Shown here: positions 46,510 to 57,334 of the stretch, piece by piece
Numbering within the stretch: the stretch's first letter is position 1
Layout of the letters: each line of letters opens with the position of its first letter
From: Ustulina deusta
Taxonomy: Eukaryota; Ascomycota; Sordariomycetes; Xylariales; Xylariaceae
NCBI GenBank assembly: GCA_023159155.1
Contig: JAJNNX010000010.1
Location: 930,001 to 994,000, forward strand
Reading direction: 5' to 3'
DNA: 64,000 nucleotides
Program-made: the position numbers and the translations under genes
The notes under the pieces: model-generated
What the model saw: only the letters and a program-made list of their open reading frames with translations
Told to the model about the DNA's origin: nothing
Databases searched by the model: none

Positions 46510-46530
46510 TTCTTCTTCTTCTTCTTCTTC
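46510..46530 (+). repeat. TTC trinucleotide tract in kinase gene leader
   Basis: Seven consecutive TTC units lie about 190 bases before the Ctk1-type start codon. They are probably within the promoter or 5' leader, where such CT-rich tracts are common in fungi. Confidence 0.8.
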
Positions 46531-46722
46531 GTTTGTCAGCTCGCTTCTACCGGCGCCACTCGCTCAGAAAAAGAGAATGAGCAGCGGTCTTCTGTGATTT
46601 GACCAACTTTCATGGTTGTCTGCGTGAGGCTGCCACCCACTCTGAGAGGTGGCCCAATCCATGTCTCGGCATCATAATTTTACCGTGTCGTGCGCTACAC
46701 CTGCATCTCAGACACGGCCAAA

Positions 46723-49700
46723 ATGAGCGATGTCGATGTCATCCCCATAAGGCCGTTGGACCCTGTTGATGCTGCTGTCGACACTGGTTCTCCCTTGTTT
46801 CCGGACTCAGCTCACCAGTCCCGAACAAAGGCGTTTTCTCGGGATGTGGCCATGAAACGCGACCGAAGCAGAGATAGCCGCGATGGCTCTCGAGGTCGAG
46901 GCAGGCCGCAGCAAACCCGTCGAGGCTATGCCCCTAGTGCACAAACTCGTCTACAGTCCTCGTCGCCCGGTTCTCGTCCATCTCAAAATCATCGTGGTAG
47001 GGAGAAAAAACGCCGTGGGGGTGAAGCATACCGCGACGATAGTGAGCATCGAATGCACAAGAGGCGTCCCAGCGCATCATCCGACCGCCATGACCATTAT
47101 TTTGATGACACGCGTCAAGGGAAAAACTCTCCTATTCGAGATTCTTTCCTCGACTCCAGCAAGCGACATGATGGATCCTCGTCACCGAGACGCCATTCCA
47201 AGCCCCATGATCATTCGGAACACGCCCGGGATCGTTCATTTTCTCCGCCCTCCAGAAAGCGACCCAGAAGCCGAAGCCCATTGCCGTTCCCCCCTTCTCG
47301 CTCTAAAAGATCCAAGCGTGAACGCGAACGCGACCGCGACCGCCGCCGGCGTGTGGAAAGAGAAGAACGATTTGAACGGGATCATGCAAAGGGGCATGGG
47401 CCTTCGAGACCCGATCGCATACTCTCTCCTTCTCGTCGACGTTCCATATCCCCACGCTACGATGCCCCTCACCGTCGATACGCCGAACGAGGTGATCACC
47501 CAAACGAAACTCGTCCCCGTCGCCGAAGCCGGTCGCCACCTTGGGACGCTAATTCTGATGACCGCTCTGCGAAACCCCCTCGCCCACGTGTCGACCCTAA
47601 AATTCGAGATTTCAGTCATTCTCCACGGCCTACCTCCCGCCGTTCCTCGTTCTCACATACTCACTCCCCTTCTCGCTCAATCGGACGGCCGCCGCCTAGA
47701 GGCCCCGCAGAGGTTGGCGCACATTCTCGCCGGCCGTCTCCTTTTGAGCCCCCGGGAGTCGATTATCCTCTTCGCTCGCCCAAGGATCGCAGCTCTCGTC
47801 GATCTCGAAAGAAGGCCAAATACCGTGATGAGTCCCGACTTCCGTCAGGCGGGGCACTGGCTTCTGGAGCTAACAGTATTGAAGTGAGCACATTTAGGAG
47901 AACAGACCGACGAAATAGTTTTGAGGTATCAGAGACATCGAGAGACGCTGGCCGAAGACGGTTTGATGATTTCCCACCTGGACCAACGTCCCAGCAGGTT
48001 AACCCAAATCCACTCCATCACGGCTCCCCCGGCTCGCCTCAACCTCATGTGACAGCTAGATCAAGCAAAAGTGGTAACCCTTCATACCCACCCAGAAGGT
48101 ATGGCAACAAACTTGATCCGAATCAGCAATTTGAGCTAACTCCCAATAGTCACTTACGAGATCGAAGTCTTTTTATTTCCGCTGGTCCAGCAGGACGTCA
48201 AAGGTCGAGCCAATCTCCACCTCGCCCTCCAACAGGCCCTCCAACAGGCCCTATGGCCCAAAGTAGTTCTCAGGGCCGCGGATTTTCTAGAGGTGGCTTC
48301 CGAGGTGGAATGACGACCGCTCGTGGTGGCCTTAATGCCAACACATCATCAAGACATGGCCAGCGGCCGGCATCGACTGGTTCCAATAGGGCTGCGTTGA
48401 GCTCGCCTGGCCATACTATACCTGCCCACTCCAACACACCGAACGCCAAGGACGAAGACGAAGAAGAAGCAGAAGATGCACCAAGGCCAGCTCAAGACAG
48501 CCAAGCGGAAGATACATTAAAGGATGAAAAGGCCACCGCCGACCAAACACCTTCCCCCCGACCGCCTCCCGCGGCACCTACGGGTCCGGCAAACTCCAAA
48601 TTCAGCTTTGCATTCAAAACTTCAACCAAAAACCCAGTCGCCGCCCCGAAGCCAGAAATCTCTCAGAAGTTTAGTGCTGCCCCTAAAAAGGAGACGCAAC
48701 CTATAATTGATGATCGAGATCGGGACTTGCCGAAAGACACACCCAGAGAACCGGCATCTGCACGAGTCCGAGCAGATTATCATCATACCAGAGCCCCGCC
48801 GCCTGAGCAACCAAGGACTCGTAAAGTAATGAAGACGCGGAGAAAGCTGAAGCCAAAGCCTCCGCTAGATCCCGAGCTTGCTCGATCTGTCTCCGTCTAC
48901 TTCAGAAAGCCAGGCAATGAATCAGTCGTCGGATCAGGCACTTATGGCAAGGTCTTCAAGGGAAAACATGTTTACACTAATAAACTAGTTGCATTGAAGA
49001 GAATTCGCATGGAGGGGGAAAGAGACGGCTTCCCCGTTACCGCCATGCGAGAGGTAAAACTTCTTCAATCACTAAGACACCCCAACATTGTGGACTTGCA
49101 CGAAGTTATGATCGAGAGGAATGAATGTTACATGGTCTTCGAGTACCTCTCGCATGATCTTACTGGATTGCTCAACCACCCAACATACAAGCTTGATGCC
49201 GCCCAAAAGAAACATCTTGCTATGCAACTCTTTGAAGGACTGGATTATCTACACAAACGTGGAGTTCTACACCGCGATATCAAAGCTGCAAACATTCTTG
49301 TGAGCAGTGATGGCACTCTAAAGCTTGCTGATTTCGGCCTAGCTCGTTTTTATGCAAAACGACACCAGCTAGATTATACCAATCGTGTTATCACTATATG
49401 GTATCGATCACCTGAGCTCCTGTTAGGCGAGACACGATACGGCGCTGCGGTGGACATATGGAGCGCTGCTTGTGTAATGGTGGAAATTTTCACTCGTCAC
49501 GCCATATTCCCCGGCGACGGCGGTGAAATCAGTCAACTGGAAAAGATCTATAACATACTCGGTACTCCGAATCGAAGAGAGTGGCCTGGGCTTGCGGATA
49601 CCCCCTGGTTCGAGCTTCTGCGGCCTAGTTATCGAAAGCCAAACGTATTTGCGGATAAGTATAGGGAACGAGTGCCCGCTGCGGCTTTTGACCTCCTGGC

Positions 49701-50122
49701 AGAAATGTTCCAGTACGACCCAGTTAAACGACCCTCGGCTGCCGATGTTCTTGAGCACCCTTACTTCACTACAGAACAACCACCTCCTCGGCAGGCCGTT
49801 GAGTAAGCAGTTGCCCATTACAATAGATGACTTGTAATACTGACCACTTCTTAGACTAAAGGACATCAAGGGTGATTGGCATGAGTTTGAGTCTAAGGCG
49901 CTTCGTCGCGAAAAGGAGAAGCAGGAAAAACAGCAAAGAGATGCACGTCGTGCAGCAGCGGCCAAGGACGGTGGGCATGATAAAGAGAGAAAGCGCCCTC
50001 CTTCCGGCTCTGAGACTCTGCTAGAGTCCAAGCGACCGCATCTTGAAGGCCAGGTATCCAGCGTGAGCGGGGAGCCCAGCTCAACAGCATTGCCGCCAGC
50101 CACAGAAGTTGCTGCAGAGTAA
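46723..50122 (+). CDS. ctk1: Ctk1/CDK12-type cyclin-dependent kinase (CTDK-I catalytic subunit)
   Basis: Exon 1 (46723-49802) and exon 2 (49855-50122) join across a 52-nt intron (GTAAGC donor, TACTGAC branch, TTAG acceptor) to 1115 residues. The first ATG in frame (MSDVDVIPIRPLD) is the start; the frame further upstream opens with GTG. The first 700 residues are Arg/Ser/Asp-rich (SRDSRDGSRGRGRP and similar), comparable to the RS region of CDK12. The kinase domain spans about 724-1022: glycine loop GSGTYGKVFKG, catalytic Lys in VALKRI, the PSTAIRE-equivalent PVTAMRE, HRDIKAANI, DFGLARF and a T-loop Thr in NRVITIWYRSPELLLG. The C-terminal extension is charged and Ala-rich. The kinase phosphorylates Ser2 of the RNA polymerase II C-terminal domain to support elongation and 3'-end processing. 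It converges on the AIF-type gene. Confidence 0.93.
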
Positions 50123-50766
50123 ATAACCGTGCCCCCTATTTGAGACAACGGTTTAAATGGGTTGTTGGCATGTTGGTACTTCAGATCCCGCCAAAATACT
50201 GTAAGCAAATGACAGTATCAACACTGGCGATGTGTAGCATGCGGACTCTAGTGTTCCCATGTGTTATAAGATGCAAGTAATGGGAATGAGTTCCAGTATT
50301 ATCTTTCTCTATGCTTCACGGCGTACCAACCAATTTTGTCTCTATCCACCCGACGTGGCTACTAGCGAAGGGCTCAAAAGACATGTAAGGTTGAAGATAC
50401 AAGATAGATAACACCATTGCGCCAGCATTTACATGCCTACACGCTCGTAGGTCGAGAAGTCTTGACCGTTAAGGCGGCACACAGCAGCGGACATGATCTC
50501 GGGCGTTGATGCCAGTCAAGTTGCCTTATTTAACTTATGGGGCAAGGAAGATCTTGGTTCATGACCGTAGGGTCTATCGATTACTTATATAGCAAATACA
50601 AAAGCCCATATAGATCTACAATAGTAGGTATAGATACACCCCTCAAATATATGAACAGTGAGATAGACCAGCGCTCCGTTGCCAGTCCATGACCTCCCCA
50701 CAACATGTAGGCCAAAATGTAGAAGAGAAAAAAGAAGAAAATGCGATCTTCATCCGAGATGTCTTC
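50123..50766. other. convergent intergenic spacer
   Basis: This 0.64-kb stretch lies between the 3' ends of the kinase gene (+) and the AIF-type gene (-). It is AT-rich with TATAT-like sequences and has no coding frame I can support. Confidence 0.55.
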
Positions 50767-52199
50767 TCATTTGGGCCACGCCCTCCCCATACCACCAGCG
50801 TCACCTCTCGCAAATGCGTCGGCGGTGTCCGTGCCAAGGTGCCGTCCCTTCAGGAACCAAACGAGGAGACTCCAGAGCCGCAACGAGCCGGCCTGGCCCG
50901 TCCCACGGTCGCGGCCGATAGTGAGTGCGAGCTCAACCTTGTCAGGGTCGAAGGCATACGGCTTGATCGGCTCACCCGAGAAGTACGAGCCGAGCTGCGT
51001 CATGAGATGTCGCGTCTGCGCGTCCGCGTGAACGCCCTGCGGTGGCTGCAAGTCCCCGACATCACCTATGACAAACACTAGAACACACTCGGGCGTCAGC
51101 CTATTATCGATCGAAATCCTCGAGCGTGGTCAATTCTGTGTTGTTTCAGAAAGTGTGGAAAATCTTCTTCGATATGCTTCCAGTCAAAGGGGGGGGGAGT
51201 GGGCCTTTTATTTAGACTTTCTAGTGGCCCCAAGGGAAAAAATGAGTTTGGAAGAAAAATCAGCTGGGGAGATTTCATTTTAAAATTTAACTTGCCGTTC
51301 TTGTACCCCTGTGCCCGCAAGTCGGCGCCCTGCTTCAAGCGCCCGTCGGCGGCGTTGCGCATGGCGTCGGGCGCAAACTCGGCGTTGGGCACGACGCCGA
51401 CGGTGGGCACGAAGAGGTCGGCGGCCAGCGTCTCCGCGGCGCCGCCACCATCGCGCGTGAGCGTGACGACGACGGTCTTCTTCTTCTTCTCCTTCTTGTC
51501 CTCGGCGGCCCCGGCATCCGCCGCCGTCGCCGTCGCCTTGGCCCCGCCAATGTACCTGACGCCGAGCTTCTCGAGCTCGCGCCTCGCCGTCTCGCGCACG
51601 TCGGCCCGGACCCTCGTCTCGAGCGGCAGCGCGCCGGCCCCGACGAGGGTGATCTCCTTCAGGCCGGCCTTGCCGTAGGCGGAGCCCAGCTCGCCGGCGA
51701 ACTCGACGCCCGTCAGCCCGGCGCCCGCGACCACGATGGTGCGCGCCTCGCGGATCCGCGCCCGCAGCTCCGCCAGGCGCGCGCGCGTCTGCGCCGACGT
51801 CCCGACTTCCTTCCACGGCATGGCGTCGCGCGCCCGCGACCCCGTGGCCACCACCAGCGTGTGGTACTTGATCTCGCGGAGCTCCCCGCCGCCGCCGTCC
51901 ACGCGCACGCCGACCGTGTCGTTCCCCGGATCCAGCGTCTCGGCGGCGCCGATGACCAGCTCGAACTTGTCGCGCGGATACGAGGCGAACTGCGCCGCCA
52001 GCGGGTACATGTATTTGTCCTCGGCCATCTGGTCCGGCAGCGCGAAGCGCACCGACGCGAACTTCCAGTAGAACGTGTCGTGGGGGGAGACGAGGACCAC
52101 GCGGAGGTCCTGGTGTTGTTTGGCCGTTCGCCGGAGCAGGTAGTGCGCCGTGGGCAGACCGGCCGGACCGGCTCCCAACACGACGACTGTCCTGGTCAT
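50767..52199 (-). CDS. AIF/AMID-type FAD-dependent oxidoreductase
   Basis: Exon 1 (52199-51296) and exon 2 (51077-50767) give 404 residues. Motifs: FAD-binding VVVLGAGPAGLPTAHYLL at the N-terminus, ATGSRARD, the NAD(P)H-binding TIVVAGAGLTGVEFAGEL in the middle and the second FAD motif VFVIGDVGDLQPPQ just after the splice. This is the AIF/AMID/FSP1 group of pyridine nucleotide oxidoreductases (NAD(P)H to quinone), linked in fungi to mitochondrial and death-related functions. The 218-nt intron uses a GC donor (G|GCAAGT) and a TTCTAG acceptor. Only this join restores the family's YKNVFVIGD sequence, and reading through the donor gives a stop after unrelated residues. Exon 1 is extremely GC-rich and dominated by G/C third positions, unlike neighbouring genes. 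The start is the first ATG directly before the FAD motif. No clear targeting peptide is visible. Confidence 0.88.
51078..51295 (-). other. GC-AG intron of the AIF-type gene
   Basis: The intron begins GCAAGT, which matches the strong consensus that compensates for a GC donor, and ends TTCTAG. At 218 nt it is longer than most introns here and clearly more AT-rich than the flanking exon 1. It contains a run of nine Gs on the plus strand at about 51190. Confidence 0.8.
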
Positions 52200-54024
52200 G
52201 GTGGCGCTGGGTTTGGATCGGGTAGTGGTAAGTCGAATCACTTTTTCGATGCTGGGTGCCGATTATAGGCGTATGTTGCTTCGGTACGACCGCCTCCCGC
52301 GCCCGTTTGTAACTGTATAGTATTGTAGAGTCCTTGGTGGAGACGTTATGCTCTTTTTATGTGAACGCTGGATGGGAGGCTATCGTCGTGCTGGAAAAGT
52401 ATGGACAATCAGGGACCTGGGAACCGTTTTATATTCATAGTTCTGCTCTTGCAATGTAAATAGACGAGCTAAGGTGCAAGCCCCAAGCATGCATACCTAG
52501 ATGTTCTGTATGGTATAAAAGTGCCCGAGCCGGAACTCTGACATAATTCGGGAGCCGGGCTCGGTGACGGGATTTACGCCTAGTGCTCCCCAGAGAGATA
52601 AGAAAAAAGAAACTAGTAAGGAAAATTCTAGAGGTAAATGTCTCAGGTATGGCTCGTTTGAGATTGTTTTGTTTGAGTATATCTTTATCAAGATGAGCTA
52701 ACATAGGTTTACAAATCCATTAGGAATATCTGGACCTGGTTCGATTCTCTCTTTGGGTATAAACATGTTCATCCGTATATTCCTATGCAATATCATCTAA
52801 TAAAAAGCCTCTTGGATACACAAGTTGCCCCGGTACCTAAACCCATCTGGCGAGAAGCAGTGTGCAAGGATGGAGTCCGGGACAACTCCGCTGATTGTAT
52901 GGTTGAACACTTCCCTATGCCCATCCCGCGCGGTACACCGTGGGGTCTAGATTCCCTAAGCTTCCTGCAATAGATACGAATATAAGACGAGAGCCTGTGG
53001 GCTACAATGATCGTCCGCGAGCGGTGGATGTAATAGTTCCAAACAACGGTGCATAGTGACTAATCAGCCTATGAATCCAGTTACCAAGCGGAAGACCAGC
53101 TCATACTTTTTTTGGTGATTACCAAGCTTAGTGGTACTCGTTGTGGAAGGACTGGAATTACTTCTACCTGATTAGGATTGTACACAGGGAATAAAGGATC
53201 GTGATTCAACAAGTGTAGTATAGTTAGGTTGAAGTTGATCAAGGAGTACGGAATGATTGTCCAATGAGCTGCCTTGACGCCGGCTTGGCTTGCCGCAAAA
53301 GGAAAATGGCTGACATAATACCCGCGCGGGACATCTTGCACAGCTGGTCCAAGATCTAATAGATACCTACCTAGGTACTTAGTATGCATCTGCTCTATGC
53401 TGTGATTCTCACCCAGATCAAAATTGCGTCTTCGTCACGCAAGGAATTCTATATCTGCTGATTCAGTTTTATTTGTATAGGTTCTTGACTATGGAAAAGC
53501 CTAATACCAGAAATCCCCTCCCCTCCCTTTTAATTTTAATTCCCTCATGCTGCATGATGATCATGGCCTCGTAAAATCGGGATATAAGGGTAACAGGCGT
53601 GAGCCAGGAAGAAGAAAAAGCAAACTCGGCTGTGATATATAGAGGGTATAGAAGAAACCCTTTATATAGCCCTTTCCCGATCACATCATGATAAGAATAG
53701 GAAGGAAATCCAAAACCCATAAGCCGCCATGGGCCCATTTATCGGACCATAATCAGCCCACGCCCGGTTTTCCCATATCCCCCACGCCCTCTAGATAGTC
53801 CAAGCTCCCATTGCCCACGGGGCACGTGCGAGAAATGAAAAATAGAAGGAAAGGAGGTTATAAGAGTGTAGGTATCGCTCCGAGACACCGTGCACACATC
53901 CATAAGTAAGAGAATAGGACACTCCGCCAGCGCCATTGTACCTGATGAACCATCCATCATCTCAAAATTCCAACAAATTCCAGGCTTGGTTGCCAAAGGC
54001 AGTTTTAATATTAGGTGCTCAGTT
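52200..54024. other. intergenic region, AIF promoter and Ctf1-beta-like 3' UTR
   Basis: I find no gene. Two minus-strand frames of about 100 and 90 codons (53081-53389 and 53469-53738) are open, but one begins within a CCTAGGTA repeat and neither shows a domain. A GGTTCGATTCT B-box-like match at about 52737 has no tRNA around it. The segment next to 54025 is probably the 3' UTR of the transcription factor gene. Confidence 0.5.
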
Positions 54025-57000
54025 TCACCCCATCACAATATCCTCAGACGCGTCCATAGGACCCATGCTAAAGTTCGCGTTCGATCCCTCGATCTGGCCC
54101 AGCGCCACTAGTCCGTTGTCACACACATTCAGACCCATTCCAGGGCCTACGGCTGCACCCTCGCCGGGCGGGAACTGCAACCACTGATCAAAGTCGATCT
54201 TGGGACCGGATATAGAATTCCAATCAAATTCGCCGGGCTGACCGTCTTCGAAGGCGTCCAAATCCATATTGCTGATATCCAGTGAAGGGTCCGCCGAAGA
54301 CGGCGACCCGACGGATCCTCCGCTCGACACCGGTGTCATAATGTCTGTCGACGGCGGCGAGTGGGCGTCGCTTGGGGCCGTAGCCGTCGTACCAACGCTC
54401 AAGCTGGTAAGACTGGTCTGAATCTTGGAGTTACTGTTGGTGGCGGTGAACTTGGTGGCCATGACATTCGAGGATGGTGCGAATGACGACGTCATGTCTG
54501 AATTTAGAGCCGGGTCTGTCGTTGAGACGGAAGCACCTTCCGAGGTTGCTGGAAATAATAAAGACTCTGGCGGTGGTGTCGTTACGTTCTCGATGCCATT
54601 GGGCATAGTATAGCTCCCAGAAGCGGCATACTGAGATGTCATGGCGGCTTTCAATCCCTCCACGCTCGTGGGATCATTGCCGTTTCTATTATCAAAGGCC
54701 CCAGAGCGCTGTGTCTGACCGACTTGGGCCCCTTTGCGCATCGCCGCATCCACGAATGCGACGGCATAGTCGGCCGCAGAATAGGTGTCGCGCAGGCGCG
54801 TCATGACACGCATGCACTGTTGGAAACCCTTGTGAGCCGCAAGTTGAACAATCTGTGAGGGATTTTTCATCTCAATCATGTGGATGATCATGGCTGGCAA
54901 AATAACAGTGACGCCCGTGGTCGGTAGGAATCTCTCCAGCTGCAAGGCGCTCAGTTCCGCCACCATTCGCGTGATCTGCACGGCCGAGCTGCATACACGC
55001 ATCCGGGATATTTGTTGTTGGACTCGACTCGGGGTCTGCTGAAACTCCCTAGGCGATGAGGGTAGGAATAGCGGCCGGTGTAATGCCGACAACGTTGTGA
55101 AGTACACCATATGCAACAGGTTGCGTTGGAGGGCAATGACACCGCGTCCATTCTGTACATCGAGTGGGGAGAGCGGACGATATTTGCAGGCGTCCGGTAG
55201 TGCTTCAGCCCACTTCGTGAGTTCGTGGTCGCACTTGGCAATATTCTCCATATTATCGAGCTGCTTGTTGGGGAGCAGCATCATCGTGCTATGAGTTGTG
55301 TTCTCCGGGTGTGTTTTGGTGCAAATCAACACCGAGTATTGTGCCTTCAACATGTGACTAATGCAAAGGCTGAGCTTCGCCTTCGCGATACACATTTGGG
55401 CCAACTCTCGCTGCATCACAACATCACGCAAAAGTGTGCATTCCGGACCCACAACCTGAACATCATCGGGTAGCACTTCGATATCGAAGTCTTCTTCCAC
55501 TAACATGGGCACATCGAAATCTTCGTCTTTTATACGAGTTGGTCTACGCATGCCCAGAGCAATTAAGCGGTCACGCATGAAGCAGGACCACCATATTCGT
55601 TTCCACAATTTCCGCCTCTGAGGCGACATATTGGTGTTCGCCGGGTTTCGATGTAAACCGATCGTGTGGCCTAACGAGATTGCGACGCCCATCCAATGCC
55701 ATGTATCTTTCTGGTCATCCGGTGTTTCGTACCAGTAGGTCATCAGGAGGAGTCCCTGAACGAGCAGTAGGCGATCGTTTTCATAGTCGAAATCGTATAA
55801 GAGCTGTGCGTGTGAGCTTTCAAATCTGTCTATGATGATAGTGTATGGTCCTCACCCTAGCCTTCGAGAAGAATGCCCTCCTAGCTACTTTCCTGGACGC
55901 ATAGCCCGCTTCTTTTAGGGCTGTGTTGCTCACAAACGCAGTGGCGCAGAACATAACAGCTTGATACAGAAACAAACTGGTCTGCCCACGAGACCCATCT
56001 TGGGCATCAACGATGCTCAGGAAGCTGTGCAGATCTAAGAGAGGCATATACGGGTGTACATACTCCGCGTAGGCACATAACAATGCCTTTTGGAGTGCGA
56101 AGTTGGGTACCGACAATGCGCCCTTAGCACGAAGATAATCTACATCTTCGGGGGCGAGTTTCGGTGGTAATGGTCGAAGGAAACCATATTCTTGAGAAAG
56201 AACATCACTCTTATCTAGTGGTTTAAGTAGCTGTGCTGTCTTCACAGCTTCAACACCCGCATCAGCATCCGCGCCAGAACTCGGATTATTTTGTCTGGGA
56301 GGAGGCTGCGGGAATATGCTGGCATATCTCGAGCTTTGATTATTCTCAAGCTGCAGAGAGGAAATTAAATTGGGACGTTGACCTGAATTGACATGTGAGC
56401 ACTTTTCATGATGGAACCCCATAGTTCTACAAAATCCTGACATCACGGATTGACCATACAGAGATCTGTGGCGTGTGAAAACTGAAGGGTACCAATGCCT
56501 CCACACTAGAGATGACCAACTTACATTGGAGAGGAGGTGCGTGAACTTCGGCACGGTCGTGCCCGCTTACCCCCAACTTATTCGCAGCGATGTTCAAGGC
56601 CGAATTTTGCGACAGCTCGGTGGGGTGGTGTAGGGGCTGAGCGGATGCTGCAGAAGCGATCGCGATTGGACTCGGCGTTGTTTTGGCTTTCAGCAAATGT
56701 GTCTCGGCATGCTGATGGTGTGGGGCACAGTTATGGGCAATGTGGGAGGTTGAATTTGTGTTGAAAAGACCTTTCCTGTGAGAGAGGACAAGGGTCTTAG
56801 TAAGTCCCACGTCGAATCTTTGTAGTTAGGGTCTGCAAGCTGGGCTAGGCCAGCAGCACAGGGGAAATACCAGCGAATTGGAGAGTTGAAAGTCAAAAAA
56901 GGAAATTGTGTGCGTGACGCAATTGGCGGCAGAGAGCCTCATGGACGTGGAAAAGAGCGATAAGATAGAGAACAGTGAATCATTTTTCAATACACTTACT

Positions 57001-57334
57001 TGCGGCGGCGACTTTCTTGCACGACGCATTCAACACCATCCCATCGGCAATTACCGCAAGGGGCACCCTCGACGACGTCGCATCTGACTTTCCGGGCTCG
57101 GCAGGAAACACAGGCCCGGGCAGCTCGTCTTTTAGTAACTTTAGCCGTGCCGTTCGGTTCCGTTGTTGTAGCTGATCGCTTTTTAGGCGACGGAGATGTC
57201 TTCTCTGCTGCCTTGGACGACATCACCGTCGTCTCCATCGGTATTGGTGTCGTAGGCGACTTAGTTGATGTTGTGCTGCTGTCTTCAACGTGTGACTCGG
57301 ACGAACGGACGGATTGCGTCTCCTCCGCGGCCAT
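54025..57334 (-). CDS. Zn2Cys6 transcription factor, Ctf1-beta/FarB-like
   Basis: Four exons (57334-57000, 56775-56525, 56382-55856, 55803-54025) join in frame to 963 residues, with introns of 224, 142 and 52 nt and donors GTAAGT, GTAAGT and GTGAGG. The binuclear zinc cluster has Cys at 75, 78, 85, 93, 96 and 103 (C-x2-C-x6-C-x7-C-x2-C-x6-C), flanked by KRRAARACVSCRARKVRC and a basic ESRRRKKG after the splice. The fungal-specific factor domain spans the middle (YEYVHPYMPLLD-like AEYVHPYMPLLDLHSFL, later DTWHWMGVAISLGHTIGLHR and RRKLWKRIWWSCFMRDR). The C-terminus is Ser/Thr-rich, then acidic with FDWNSISGPKIDFDQWL. The zinc cluster and spacing resemble Fusarium cutinase transcription factor 1-beta and Aspergillus FarB, which activate genes for cutin and fatty-acid use. 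The assignment to this group is from memory and could be a near relative. The start is the first ATG. Confidence 0.88.

Larger units (their letters stand above)
41117..46722. other. 5.6-kb gene-poor block
   Basis: I can support no gene here. The longest frame (44633-45112, minus, 159 codons from a true ATG) shows a potential short intron inside it (donor GTATGG, acceptor CAACAG), but splicing yields only about 47 codons and I recognise no family. Other content: C/A-rich ACCCCAGCCCC-like stretch near 42115-42140, a CTACACTAGGTA motif at 42172, a TTGC tetranucleotide tract at 45681-45716 and a TTC tract at 46510-46530. The last kilobase is probably the promoter and leader of the Ctk1-type kinase gene. 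Confidence 0.5.

Noticed and set aside
46883..47887. 334-codon open frame in another frame inside the ctk1 N-terminal region
   Set aside because: It shadows the Arg/Ser-rich coding sequence. It shows no domain, and the ctk1 frame continues into an intact kinase.
51280..51816. 178-codon Arg/Gly-rich frame inside the AIF-type gene
   Set aside because: It is a by-product of very high GC, and the true frame has both FAD motifs.
53081..53738. Two minus-strand frames of about 100 and 90 codons
   Set aside because: One starts inside a CCTAGGTA repeat. Both lie in the probable 3' region of the Ctf1-beta-like gene and show no domain.
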